Position numbers and translations under genes: made by a program
Shown: positions 1-8,622 of the stretch, piece by piece
How positions within the stretch are numbered: the stretch's first letter is position 1
Layout of the letters: every line of letters starts with the position of its first letter
DNA from: Mesorhizobium huakuii
GTDB taxonomy: Bacteria > Pseudomonadota > Alphaproteobacteria > Rhizobiales > Rhizobiaceae
Length of the DNA stretch: 64,000 nt
Direction of reading: 5' to 3'
NCBI RefSeq assembly: GCF_014189455.1
Contig: NZ_CP050297.1
Span: forward strand, 62,001-126,000
Notes under the pieces: model-generated
What the model saw: the letters and a program-made list of their open reading frames with translations, nothing else
What the model was told of the DNA's origin: nothing
Database searches by the model: none

Positions 1-3000
1 AATACGCCACCCCGTCGTTCTTTGCGCTGACCTGATCGAAGGCTTCCACGAGCGAAGGTTCGTTCTCATATACCTGCTCAGGGCCCTTGAGCGCGTCCAG
101 CATGGCGACCTCCGAGGGGCACAGGCAGGTCAGGGCGACAATCGGCTCAGCCGGCCTGTCGACACAGGCAGCAATAAGATGGCGAAGATTGGCGGCCATG
201 CGAGCAATCAGGTCACTTGAAAAAATGTCTTCCGCATATGCCAGTTGCAGCGCAATCGCATCGCCCTGGTCTTGCGCATACAGGGTAAGGTCGAACTTCA
301 CATAGCCTGTGTCATATTCACGAAACGTCAGATCCAAATCGCGTTCGGCCGGTGGCTCCTGGGGTTCGGAGTACATGTTGAACATGACTTGGAAGATTGG
401 AGATCGACCGGCTTCGCGGTACAATCGGGCGTCCCTCACCATCCAACTGAATGGATACGCCGAGTTCGCGATGGCATCGCTGACAAGGGCTTGCACATGA
501 GTTACGTGAGCCACAAAGGACTTATTGACATCGATCGTCGTTCGGATTGGTAGCATATTGAGGAAAAAGCCAACGATCTCCTCAGTGCCTGTCTGGTCGC
601 GCACGACGTGTGGTATACCGACGATGATATCGTCCTGGCCGCTATACATCCGCAACAGGAGCTTAAAGCATGCCAACAGGATCGTGGATGTGGTGCACCT
701 GTGCCGACGTGCAAAACCCCTCACTTGATCGGACAGTTCTTCACCAAGGGGAACCGCATGCGAGGCTCCACGGTAGGAACTCCCTTTCGGCCGGGGTCGA
801 TCACTCGCTAACAAAAGCGCGGGCGGATTGTCGCCGATCTGCCCACGCCAGTAGCGCCGCTGCTCAACCAGCAAGTCCGGTGTAACGTGTACACTTTCCC
901 AGAGCGCATAGGCCGATAGTGACACACGATGCTCTGGAGAGAACGGGGCAGCATTGGAGTATCTCGTTCGCAAGTCTCTGAGCAGGACGGAGATCGACCA
1001 AGCATCTATGATGATTTCGTGTGCGGTTATCAGTATTAGATGGTCGTTCGCGGCAAGGCGGATCATGCGCGCACGAAACAAATGGCCCTGACTGAGATCA
1101 AAGGTGTGGTTGAGCTCGGTCCGCCGCATCTCCGCCACAAGCTCCTCAGCCTCCTGTCGCGTAAGGTGAGTGGTGTCAACCAACTCTAAATTGGCGCAGT
1201 GCGGATCATCAAAAATCTGGACCGGCCCGTCTTCGTCGCTGAAACGTGCCGAAAGCGCGTCGTGGGCCCCGACGACATCGATCCAAGCTTCATTGAAAGC
1301 AGTCAGATCGATTGCTCCTCGTATACGCACGCCACCTTGAACGACGTAGTTCTTCGCATCCGGATCGAGCTGCCAGAGGAACCACAGGTGTTCCTGCACC
1401 CGTGTCAGCGTTGATCGTCCGTGCTTTCGGCCCACTGGAAGCACGTTATGTGTCGTTTCGGATTGGCTTGATAGCGATGCCGCCAGCGACCTGACGGTCC
1501 CATTTAGCACCAGCCTGAAATCCACCTTCGCCCCGAGCTGCCTCTGTAGCTGGGCTAATATAAGCATCGCCCGTAGCGAATCCCCGCCAAGGTCCATGAA
1601 TTGGTCGTTCACGCCGATACCTTTGATGCGAAGAACGCTGGACCAGATATCTCGCAGCTTGCTTTCGAGCTCCGTCTTTGGTTCCTCCAACGGATTCAGT
1701 AGCTGAGGGCGAATGGTCGCCGGATCCGGCAAAGCTGCAAAGTCGACTTTCCCGTTTCTGGTAATTGGAATGCCATCGACATGAATGATTCGCTCCGGGA
1801 CCATGTAGGCAGGAAGCGTTTCGGCAACAAAGCTTCGGAGTCCGCTTTCCAAGACTTCGGGAGGGGCCGATACATAGGCCACTATTCGTCTTGGCCTGAT
1901 CCCTCCGTCGGCCTTGGTTATGTCTCTTGCTGTAAGCTTCACGCCTTCATTGACGGGTGCTACGGCGACGGCGCCACTTACCGAAGGATGGGTGCAGAGC
2001 CGAGACTCGATCTCTCCAAGCTCGACCCGGTGCCCCCGGATCTTGACCTGACGATCTCGTCTGCCAAGACATTCCAGCAGGCCGTCAGCTCTGAAGCGTC
2101 CGAGATCACCTGTCTTGTAGAGGCGCCGATGGGATGGATGGCTGGAGAACGGGTTTGGAAAAAAAGCATCTTTGGTACGCGCGCAATCATTGATGTAACC
2201 AGCAGCGACACCGATTCCGCTGACACAGATCTCGCCGACTTCACCCGTCCTGCACAGCCGCCATCCATCGGCGACATAGACTTCAAGATTGGAGATCGGC
2301 CGACCGATCGGTACATAGGCGTCAGTTGCACTAGGCGGGACAGAAACCACATGGTGGGTAACCCCATCAGCACATTCTGTCGGGCCATAGTGATTGAGAA
2401 TTGGGACTTGGGGATACAGTGCCAGCCAGGCGCGCGCCAGGGCAGGCGTCAGCGGCTCGCCGACCGCGGAGATCATGCGCAACGCAGTGAGAGGCCGCTC
2501 GTCGGCCGCGAGTGTCTGCAGATATTCAACAAATATGGCAAGAACCGATGGGACGAATTGGACAATTGTGACGCCTTGTTCCTGCAGCGCCTTAAGAAGA
2601 GCCATCGGAGATCTAAGCGTGGCATCGTCTATAATCGTGACGCGGCTTCCAACGCATAGCCCTGCCAAAAGCTGCCACAGCGAGATGTCAAAGCAATGCG
2701 ATGCAGTTTGAGCGATGCAGTCCTTTTCGGTCAGCTCGAGCGCATCGATCTTGGCTATCAGATGGTTGTTTAGTGCGGCACGCTCGACCATCGCGCCTTT
2801 GGGCCACCCCGTCGAACCGGACGTAAACAAGATGTAAGCGAGACCGCACTCAGCCGAAGAGGGCATCGCAGAAGAGGCACGGTCCCTAATTAACGCGGTC
2901 TGCACCGTCATGAATTCTCGATTGCCGTGGCTGGTTTCTTGAAGCAGACCAAGGGCTTCCGGTCGCTCTTGCCCGATAATCAGAGTGCATCCACTCTGCT

Positions 3001-3337
3001 CGATCATGAATGAAGTGCGTGAGGCCGGCAAAGATGGGTCGAGCGGCAAATATGTTGAGCCGCCCTTCAGAATTGCGATTACTGTAGCGGCCCAATCGGG
3101 ATTTCGTTCACCACAATAGCCCACGATCGTTCCCACCGCGCAGCGCTCTCGTAGAGTGCTCGCGATGCTGGCCGACATGACTCGCAGCTCACCATATGTG
3201 AGTTCTGCCGCGCCGTGCGTAATCGCGATTCTGTCCGGAAACGATGCCCCGATTTCATCGATAGCCGCGATTACATCGGTGAGCCGACGTCCGTCCAGCT
3301 TGTGCTTCTCACGTGAATTTTCGTTAAACATGCGCAT
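1..3337 (-). CDS. Nonribosomal peptide synthetase, A-PCP-C-(A) order, 3' end beyond the window
   Basis: The frame stays open for about 1112 codons to the left edge. It begins directly with an adenylation domain: core motif FTSGSTGWPKG near residue 171, the A4 motif FDIS, YGPTE near 316, YKTGDL, and GRRDRQVKIRGHRVE. A peptidyl-carrier domain follows (DLGGDSLRAM, phosphopantetheine serine about residue 587), then a condensation domain (about 630-1060), and the start of another adenylation domain at the edge. Lack of a leading condensation domain marks this as an initiating subunit. The condensation core reads HEIIIDAW where HHxxxDGW is usual. The start is ATG at 3337 or the in-frame ATG at 3331; neither has a strong ribosome site. 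The A4 aspartate implies an alpha-amino-acid substrate; its identity was not deduced. Confidence 0.93.
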   Translation of the reverse strand, partial: MRMFNENSREKHKLDGRRLTDVIAAIDEIGASFPDRIAITHGAAELTYGELRVMSASIASTLRERCAVGTIVGYCGERNPDWAATVIAILKGGSTYLPLDPSLPASRTSFMIEQSGCTLIIGQERPEALGLLQETSHGNREFMTVQTALIRDRASSAMPSSAECGLAYILFTSGSTGWPKGAMVERAALNNHLIAKIDALELTEKDCIAQTASHCFDISLWQLLAGLCVGSRVTIIDDATLRSPMALLKALQEQGVTIVQFVPSVLAIFVEYLQTLAADERPLTALRMISAVGEPLTPALARAWLALYPQVPILNHYGPTECADGVTHHVVSVPPSATDAYVPIGRPISNLEVYVADGWRLCRTGEVGEICVSGIGVAAGYINDCARTKDAFFPNPFSSHPSHRRLYKTGDLGRFRADGLLECLGRRDRQVKIRGHRVELGEIESRLCTHPSVSGAVAVAPVNEGVKLTARDITKADGGIRPRRIVAYVSAPPEVLESGLRSFVAETLPAYMVPERIIHVDGIPITRNGKVDFAALPDPATIRPQLLNPLEEPKTELESKLRDIWSSVLRIKGIGVNDQFMDLGGDSLRAMLILAQLQRQLGAKVDFRLVLNGTVRSLAASLSSQSETTHNVLPVGRKHGRSTLTRVQEHLWFLWQLDPDAKNYVVQGGVRIRGAIDLTAFNEAWIDVVGAHDALSARFSDEDGPVQIFDDPHCANLELVDTTHLTRQEAEELVAEMRRTELNHTFDLSQGHLFRARMIRLAANDHLILITAHEIIIDAWSISVLLRDLRTRYSNAAPFSPEHRVSLSAYALWESVHVTPDLLVEQRRYWRGQIGDNPPALLLASDRPRPKGSSYRGASHAVPLGEELSDQVRGFARRHRCTTSTILLACFKLLLRMYSGQDDIIVGIPHVVRDQTGTEEIVGFFLNMLPIRTTIDVNKSFVAHVTHVQALVSDAIANSAYPFSWMVRDARLYREAGRSPIFQVMFNMYSEPQEPPAERDLDLTFREYDTGYVKFDLTLYAQDQGDAIALQLAYAEDIFSSDLIARMAANLRHLIAACVDRPAEPIVALTCLCPSEVAMLDALKGPEQVYENEPSLVEAFDQVSAKNDGVAY

Positions 3338-3757
3338 CCAGCTCTGCGCCGCTAGCTCCGCGGCACTCGAAACCTACAATTTTTGGGGTCTCCCTCACTC
3401 CAGAGCCGATTCCAGGCCTGGAAGTTTGTGAGGGGCTCGCCACGCCGGGGGCTCAATCTGCAAGACCATGTTGCTCCAAAGCTATTGCCAAAGGTTGCGC
3501 AACTTTATGCGCAAGCTTGTTTCCCTCTTAGAGACGAGGCGCCGGGTTCAAGGGAAGATTCTGCGTGCAGTCAGCCCTCACTCAATGTCGCTGCATCTCA
3601 TTCAGCAAAGGCCGTGCCAGCGCGCTCCGCGCGCGGGATGCGCATGATTACGCGTTGAAAACCTCCACAGTGCCCAAGATGTGTTTTGAACCTGACATGT
3701 TTTCTGACGATGTCAGGTTTTGGACACGCATCACGCGCTTCGCGCTGCCAGAATAGC
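3338..3757. other. Gene-free stretch upstream of the NRPS with one inverted repeat
   Basis: No coding region was recognised. The only clear structure is the dyad at 3689-3719, reported separately. The promoter for the NRPS gene probably lies in its left part, but I cannot point to -35 and -10 boxes. Confidence 0.4.
3689..3719. repeat. 10-bp perfect inverted repeat
   Basis: AACCTGACAT (3689-3698) and ATGTCAGGTT (3710-3719) form perfect arms around an 11-base loop. It sits just upstream of the IS21 transposase remnant, so it may be an element terminus or an operator. It lacks a T-tract and is a poor terminator. Confidence 0.5.
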
Positions 3758-3868
3758 ATGGCCAGCTACGACGCCGTTCGGCGCTATGCGCGGACATGGT
3801 CGAAGAACCGCGGCGGCGGCGACGGCAGAACCTATGTCCCGCTCTATTACGCACCGACTGGAGCGTAA
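3758..3868 (+). pseudogene. istA: IS21-family IstA transposase remnant
   Basis: Thirty-six residues resemble the middle of IS21-type IstA: the stretch YDAVRRYARTWSK is followed by YVPLYYAP, which in intact proteins precedes the DDE core. The frame ends at TAA right after this block. No IstB ATPase partner is visible nearby. It is a small fossil between the NRPS and the dioxygenase, and probably marks a past rearrangement that separated two parts of one gene cluster. Family assignment is by eye. Confidence 0.6.
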
Positions 3869-4177
3869 GCGGTTATGAGCGTCTTGTAGAAGAACATATC
3901 TTCTGCGACGTGGTTCGCAGGGGCGTCGATCGGATCGAAACCCAGAGATTGCGAATGGTCCATCTGTCCGAGACCCTCGCCATTCGTTTTCACGAGGGCA
4001 TGACGCGGACCAATGCGTATAGCCACGACAATCCGGCATCAGCAACAGTCGCCGTCCCGACCCCCGATGAGTTCGATGTCGATGTCACTTTCATCGAGAC
4101 TTTGATCGCGGATCTCAAGACGGACAGTCTGGCCGCAGAAAGCAAACGCCCCGCAATGAATCAAAATAACCGCCAGC
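3869..4177 (+). other. Unrecognised decayed sequence
   Basis: A plus-strand frame (from about 3796) is open through here and reads protein-like around 3900-4130, but I recognise no family. It may be the upstream half of whatever gene the cyclase-like fragment belonged to. Confidence 0.25.
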
Positions 4178-4402
4178 ATTTGGCGCGAAGGCGCACCTGG
4201 CCTGGCCCTCTCGACGGCGCAGTGGCTACATCAGAAAGAAGTAGCCGCTGTCGCGCTCGACAATGTCGGGGTTGAGGTCGAGCCGTTCGAAGTACCGCAC
4301 GACACGATCTATCCGCTGCACGTGGTGTTCCTGCGCGATATGGGGCTTGCATTAGGCGAGTTGTGGTGGATGGAGCTCCTCCGATTGTCGCGACGTGCTT
4401 AG
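4178..4402 (+). pseudogene. C-terminal fragment of a cyclase/kynurenine-formamidase-like protein
   Basis: The frame ending at TAG 4402 reads like the C-terminal third of the cyclase superfamily (PF04199). It contains QWLHQKEVAAVALDNVGVEV and then IYPLHVVFLRDMGLALGELW, corresponding to the family region with a DTWGVEV-like block and the HxVLLxxMGLPIGE block. No start codon or N-terminal metal-binding motif accompanies it, so it is a remnant. It points toward the NRPS-cluster dioxygenase on the other strand and stops 14 bases before that gene ends. Whether it once belonged to the biosynthetic cluster is unknown. Confidence 0.5.
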
Positions 4403-4416
4403 GTTCTAGACTTGAT

Positions 4417-5160
4417 TCATAGTTTCTCGAAGGCGATGACAAGGACGTCACGATATGCGAACGGCATTTTCGGATTTTCGGTCACGATCGATGATACATC
4501 ATGAAACGTCTTGCGGTCGTTGCAGATCACAAAATCGTTTGGAAGGTTCATTTCGACATCGCCGAGGAACCGCTTTGCGGCATCTGTAATCGTGCTCACA
4601 CCGCCGGTCACGTTAACCCGCCCGATCATGTAAGAAACGATGAAATCCACTCCGTCCTGATGAAGGCCCTCGGGTGCTGGTTTGCCGTTTACACCGTCGC
4701 GTGCAACAATCCGGTAGGGATGGAGCTTAATATTCCAACGATCATGTCCAGCGGTTTCACATAGAATTCTGCAGAAACCTGTCAGAATCTTGTTTAAGAC
4801 AGGATGATCTATAAAGGATTGTTCAAAGGGCTCGAAGTAGCGCTTGAAGCCGCCATTCAAGGGGTTGATGGCTTTCGATTGCTCGTAAGGGGCATGCGGC
4901 AGGAGCCGAAAAATTCCGTCAACTGCGTCATATTCAAACGCACTATAGCGCCGGTAGCGATAGGTCCCGCCGTCACGCATGTATTCATCGAGAAGCAGTC
5001 GGTTCCAATGGTCAGCAAAATTCTTCCAGCCAGCATCAATTTCGATGCCGAAGCCGGCTTCGGTGCGCTCACCTCTCGAAAACCACCATCCATTCGTCAC
5101 CAGATGATCAGTGCATACTTGACTGAGGCTGCATAGCGCCTGGGGTGCGACCTTTTTCAT
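4417..5160 (-). CDS. 2-oxoglutarate/Fe(II) dioxygenase of the PF10014 type (free amino-acid hydroxylase-like)
   Basis: The 247-residue protein has the signature of the 2OG-Fe dioxygenase family that includes bacterial L-isoleucine 4-hydroxylase: KLHPYRIV, then H167-x-D169 in GLHQDGVDF, a distal H220 in TFHDVSS, and R237 in YRDVLVIAF as likely 2-oxoglutarate contact. Members hydroxylate free amino acids in the cytoplasm using oxygen and 2-oxoglutarate. Its ATG overlaps the stop of the upstream argininosuccinate-synthase-like gene by four bases (5157-5160), so the two are translationally coupled. The substrate here is unknown; a product of the neighbouring enzymes, or an amino acid loaded by the NRPS, is a reasonable guess. 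Confidence 0.8.
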   Translation of the reverse strand: MKKVAPQALCSLSQVCTDHLVTNGWWFSRGERTEAGFGIEIDAGWKNFADHWNRLLLDEYMRDGGTYRYRRYSAFEYDAVDGIFRLLPHAPYEQSKAINPLNGGFKRYFEPFEQSFIDHPVLNKILTGFCRILCETAGHDRWNIKLHPYRIVARDGVNGKPAPEGLHQDGVDFIVSYMIGRVNVTGGVSTITDAAKRFLGDVEMNLPNDFVICNDRKTFHDVSSIVTENPKMPFAYRDVLVIAFEKL

Positions 5161-6398
5161 GGGTGTCTCCCGTCTTGGTAATTTGGCGAGGGGGAAGTTT
5201 TAGAGGACGCTTGGTGGCTCGCGGCTTGGTGTTCCCACAGGTGGCGGTCCGTAATGTATTTCGGCGTGCTGGCTATGATGGACCGAGGTAAAAAGCGCGT
5301 GTTATCGACTATGTAGCTGACGCTCCCGCTGACGCCCTCGAGTGCGGACGCTATGGCCCGTTCGCACATCTTGTGAATAGTACTGCTCCATGCACCTGAC
5401 ACCGCCTCCTGGGACCAGGCTTGCTCAAGCCCTTGCTTCAACACGATTGATCCGACGCCAAGGGAAGCGGTTTCGAGGTGCCGCAGCGCGTCCATGATGA
5501 TGGCCGCCGCTGGGGCCTCGCGGACTTCGAGAACCTTTTCGCCGGTTGAGATGTGTTCGAGCCCGACAAAGCGGCCGTGTCCGAATTTACCAACTGTTTT
5601 ATTCAGGAGCAGGATTGTGTCGATCAGTGCAACATCACGGTCATCAATTGACACGAGATTTCCGTCGATAAATCCGAGTTTGATCTCTACCGGCTGCTCT
5701 GCGGCAATGTTGCGCGTCCAATCAAATGCCTCTTCCGGGATAGAAAAGCTCTCGGGATCTTCCAAAGGTCCAGACTCGAATTCCCGGCACCAGAGGTTTT
5801 CGTCTCCGCTCCACGTGCGGTCCGTCACAAAAGTCAGTCCGAACTTGGAGAGGGCGGCGGCCTTCTGCTGCCGGGAAATCACCGAGCATTCATACGGACT
5901 ACCGAAGTGACCGGAAAATCCCGAGCGCTTGATGCTATTGTTAAGACGCGGAAGACTATTCTGCGAAAGACTTGCTGTATGAAGAAGCAGCCGTGAGCCG
6001 ATTGATGTTGCATGATCAACAATCAACGAGGCGATTACAGGACGACTCAAGGAACTGCTTAACGGATAGTTGCCAAGGTACTTGGCATGGGCCCGAATGG
6101 CGGGTTTCACGCCTTGTTCGACAAAAGCTTCCCGCCCTTCGAGACAGACAAAGCGCGCGCCGAACCTGGCTGCCGTCTGTTCCAGCAAAGGCTTATCGAT
6201 GGAAGTTCCGACATCCGCCGCGACAGCTTCAATATTCGCAAAGCCAAGGCTTTGCAGCTTGTAGAGAAGGTAGGTGCTGTCGAGACCACCGCTGAACATG
6301 GTTGCAACTGGTGCGTTTCGGTCCGGAAAAGCCTCCAGATCTTCGAAACTCAAAATGCCGCCGATAGATGGTTTGATCGAAGTTGAGACGGCGTTCAT
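5157..6398 (-). CDS. Argininosuccinate-synthase-like ATP pyrophosphatase, probably not housekeeping ArgG
   Basis: This 413-residue protein carries an N-terminal PP-loop, SGGLDST at residues 36-42, as in the argininosuccinate synthase superfamily, followed by VAADVGT, a spacing like the family's second nucleotide-binding strand. Length (about 400) fits ArgG, but the sequence is divergent and its surroundings are an exporter, a dioxygenase and an NRPS rather than arginine genes. ArgG-type enzymes adenylate a ureido or related oxygen and join it to an amino-acid amine. Here such a ligation could build a guanidino or amidino group in a specialised metabolite. It overlaps both neighbours by ATGA (6395-6398 and 5157-5160). 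Function beyond family is inference. Confidence 0.75.
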   Translation of the reverse strand: MNAVSTSIKPSIGGILSFEDLEAFPDRNAPVATMFSGGLDSTYLLYKLQSLGFANIEAVAADVGTSIDKPLLEQTAARFGARFVCLEGREAFVEQGVKPAIRAHAKYLGNYPLSSSLSRPVIASLIVDHATSIGSRLLLHTASLSQNSLPRLNNSIKRSGFSGHFGSPYECSVISRQQKAAALSKFGLTFVTDRTWSGDENLWCREFESGPLEDPESFSIPEEAFDWTRNIAAEQPVEIKLGFIDGNLVSIDDRDVALIDTILLLNKTVGKFGHGRFVGLEHISTGEKVLEVREAPAAAIIMDALRHLETASLGVGSIVLKQGLEQAWSQEAVSGAWSSTIHKMCERAIASALEGVSGSVSYIVDNTRFLPRSIIASTPKYITDRHLWEHQAASHQASSKTSPSPNYQDGRHP

Positions 6399-7434
6399 TT
6401 GTCAGGTCCTACTCTCAAAAAGATGCCGGCAAAGGTTCCGGCGAGGATGAGGCCGGCACCTATCAAGCCCGTTGCGGTCAAAGATTCTGTCAGGAGAAGG
6501 TGCGCGAGGACGAAACCAAAAAAGGTTCTGTTCCCATCAGCAAGCCAACCCGTGTCGGCGTGGATTTTCTGACCGCGGCGTTTTGAATGTAGAATGCACC
6601 GATGGTGCAGAAGAGTGAAAGGAAGGCGACGGCGCCCCAAAACTGAGGGGTGGCCTTCACAGTAAGGCCGTAGATTCCGAATTGAGCGACGGCCAAAACG
6701 AAAGTGAGTGTTGCCACCGCCGATCCCTGGATGGCCGTCAGTGCCGCAGACGAAATCTGCCGGCCGGCCAGAAGGCGTTTGGTAGAAACGACCATAATTG
6801 CTCGCAGAATCGCAGCCCCCAGCACAAGCGCGTCACCCGGACTGAACTTGCCGATCCCGCCAGTGAGAAGGCCGACACCGATGCAGGATATGGCGGCACT
6901 TGCCAATATGCCCGTAGGTGGAAGTCGCCCTGATAGCCCATAGTCAATGATCGGCGTGAAAATTACACAAAGCGAAATGATCATGGCCGTATTCATGGCG
7001 CTTGTTGATGCAACACCGTAAGTTTCAGCAATAAAAATCGAAAAAAGTATTGTCCCCAATACGAGGCCACGGATGCAATCGCCCCAAGAGATCGATGCGA
7101 TCTCATGTCTTGCCACCACTGCCATAAAGATCGTGGTAATCAGGAAACGATAAAGAATGAGGATTAAAACCGGCGCATAGAATAGTGCACTTTTCGCGAC
7201 CGGATAGCTCGCGCCCCAAACGAATGCGACACCCAGTACGGCCAGGTCGGCCGAGAAGGATGAGGTCAGTGACCTCCTGGCAGGTATTGAAGCACTTTCG
7301 AAAACGTCCACGGTCAAGTATCCTTTGTGCTGGCCATCATCCATCCTACTGTGCAGAATTCGCGGAACTGTCCGGCCTTCCGCGAGGCGCTCATCGATGT
7401 CCGAAGCAAATGTCGTGCCAATCCAGAAAACCAT
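6395..7434 (-). pseudogene. EamA/DMT-family exporter with one frameshift
   Basis: The frame from 7434 encodes an EamA-type (drug/metabolite transporter) inner-membrane protein with a typical first segment (LGVAFVWGASYPVAKSAL) and many further hydrophobic helices. Near residue 305 it leaves frame at a run of six A on the plus strand (6518-6523). One additional base would continue into the correct last helices (LTATGLIGAGLILAGTFAG) and end at 6395, overlapping the next gene by ATGA. It is therefore either a recent pseudogene or a sequencing error. Family members export amino acids and metabolites. ATG 7344 is an alternative start. First gene of the left-arm operon, so likely exporter of its product. 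Confidence 0.75.
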
Positions 7435-7482
7435 TTTTAGACCACATGATCGCTCTGATAGTGCAGTGTTTCATGCCCAACG

Positions 7483-8060
7483 TTGTCAGAAGGCCGACAA
7501 GGAGTCCGACTGCTGGGCATGCAAACCGAACGCTGTGATCCTGTTATCCGGACAGGTTTCCCGCTGCAGCCCGGCTTGGCAATTCATCAGGGCCCTGTCG
7601 CAAATGAGAAGCCGAAGGGCAAGGCGGCTTCCGGCTCGCAGAGCGGTCCGAACGACGTCGGCGCGGTCTCTAAGCCTCGCCCCGATGTGACGCGCAAAGG
7701 CATAGAGATGATCGGCGAGCTGTGCACCGATGCGCTCCACGAAGCGCTCGTGCGTGCGCCGATCGAAGACGTCACGCTGATCGCCTTGCTCGTGCTCAAG
7801 CTCGCCGGCTGCAACATCTCGATCCAGTCCGGCGCCTCCGACGACATCTACGGCTATACTAAGGATGGATCGCTGTATGCGGCTCCTCGACGAAGACAGC
7901 AAATTTGCCCATGAAATTGAGACGGACACGCGGGCCGCGCTCGTCGAGCACTTCAGGGGAGGGCACTTCGTCCATCCGTCGGCGCTCTTCGCGCCCGGCC
8001 CGGCGAAGGTCGGCGCATGGCTCTCAAGGGCAGCTTCAATCCTGGCGCAGTTGACCTACG
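7483..8060 (+). pseudogene. Decayed ParB/RepB-type partition protein, C-terminal part
   Basis: The frame 7483-7914 contains KPRPDVTRKGIEMIGEL, DALHEALVRAPIED and LALLVL-like text (LIALLVLKLAG), matching the C-terminal region of ParB-like nuclease-domain proteins common on rhizobial plasmids and islands. The match continues in a second frame from 7865 (RLLDEDSKFAHEIETDTRAA), so there is at least one frameshift. The N-terminal ParB nuclease and helix-turn-helix regions are missing. It lies between the two biosynthetic arms and suggests material from a plasmid or conjugative element. Confidence 0.6.
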
Positions 8061-8392
8061 GCACAGCCCGGCGCTGGCGGAGCACCCATGGCAGGCGCCG
8101 CTTCCATCGTTCATCTCGCGGCAAAGCAACATCTTTCTGCCACCGCTTCTTCTTGCGGGTCCCTCTGCCTCCAGTCGGTGCGGTCCATGTCAATCGGCCC
8201 GCACAAAAGGGACCCCTTTTTTGAGGCACAATGGTCAGCGCTCGCCGGGCGGAGCTGGTCTGGGTTGCGCAGCCCGGCGAGTGCGGATCGGCGTGATGGG
8301 GTGATCAGGGGCGGGATGAGCGGCGATAATAAACGGTGGGACCGTCATCCTGATCAGGTTCTTCCGCATACTCATTGTCGGATCCTCGACGA
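8061..8392. other. Gene-free stretch
   Basis: No coding sequence or structured element was recognised between the ParB remnant and the candidate promoter region. Confidence 0.4.
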
Positions 8393-8469
8393 TGTAGGGC
8401 ATGAGACACAGCGCTCTATGAGTGATCGTATTGTTTTGACACGATATCCTCGTTCGGCACGATGCATGC
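8393..8469 (+). promoter_or_regulatory. Candidate NifA upstream activator site and sigma-54 promoter
   Basis: TGT-N10-ACA at 8393-8408 fits the NifA activator-site consensus. About 48 bases downstream, CGGCACGATGCATGCA has GG at 8456-8457 and GC at 8468-8469 with exactly ten bases between, and GGCACG matches the -24 element strongly. A ribosome site (GAGGAG) and ATG follow at 8518. NifA/RpoN control is an inference from these motifs. Confidence 0.5.
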
Positions 8470-8517
8470 AGGGCTATCCGCAATCGCGCTGAGGCACGGA
8501 CTGAGGAGACATCAACC

Positions 8518-8622
8518 ATGACCAGGCCCGCCCAACATGCGGTCTACTCGCGAAAACTGAGCTTTCCGAGCCGACGGAAGATTTTGCGCACTACTGCGGC
8601 ACATCCGGCATCTCTCAACTAG
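8518..8622 (+). pseudogene. 34-codon 5' stub of an unknown gene, cut at the IS1380 end
   Basis: An ATG with an excellent ribosome-binding site (GAGGAG, 7 bases upstream) opens a 34-codon frame beginning MTRPAQHAVYSRKLSF. It closes at a TAG formed right at the left inverted repeat of IS1380 (8619). I do not recognise the N-terminus. The good translation signal and the candidate sigma-54 promoter in front suggest a real gene start whose body was removed or displaced by the insertion. Confidence 0.4.

Noticed and set aside
780..810. Suspected frameshift in the NRPS condensation domain
   Set aside because: On careful reading of the GGGA at 781-784 the frame is continuous from DRPRP into SSYRGASHAVPL; the shift was my misreading.
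1781..2659. 292-codon plus-strand frame at the left end
   Set aside because: It lies opposite the NRPS adenylation domain, whose core motifs are all in frame on the minus strand.
7484..7499. Second TGT-N10-ACA site, upstream of the exporter gene
   Set aside because: The nearest GG...GC pair toward the gene has eleven rather than ten bases between, and such a loose motif occurs by chance many times in 64 kb.
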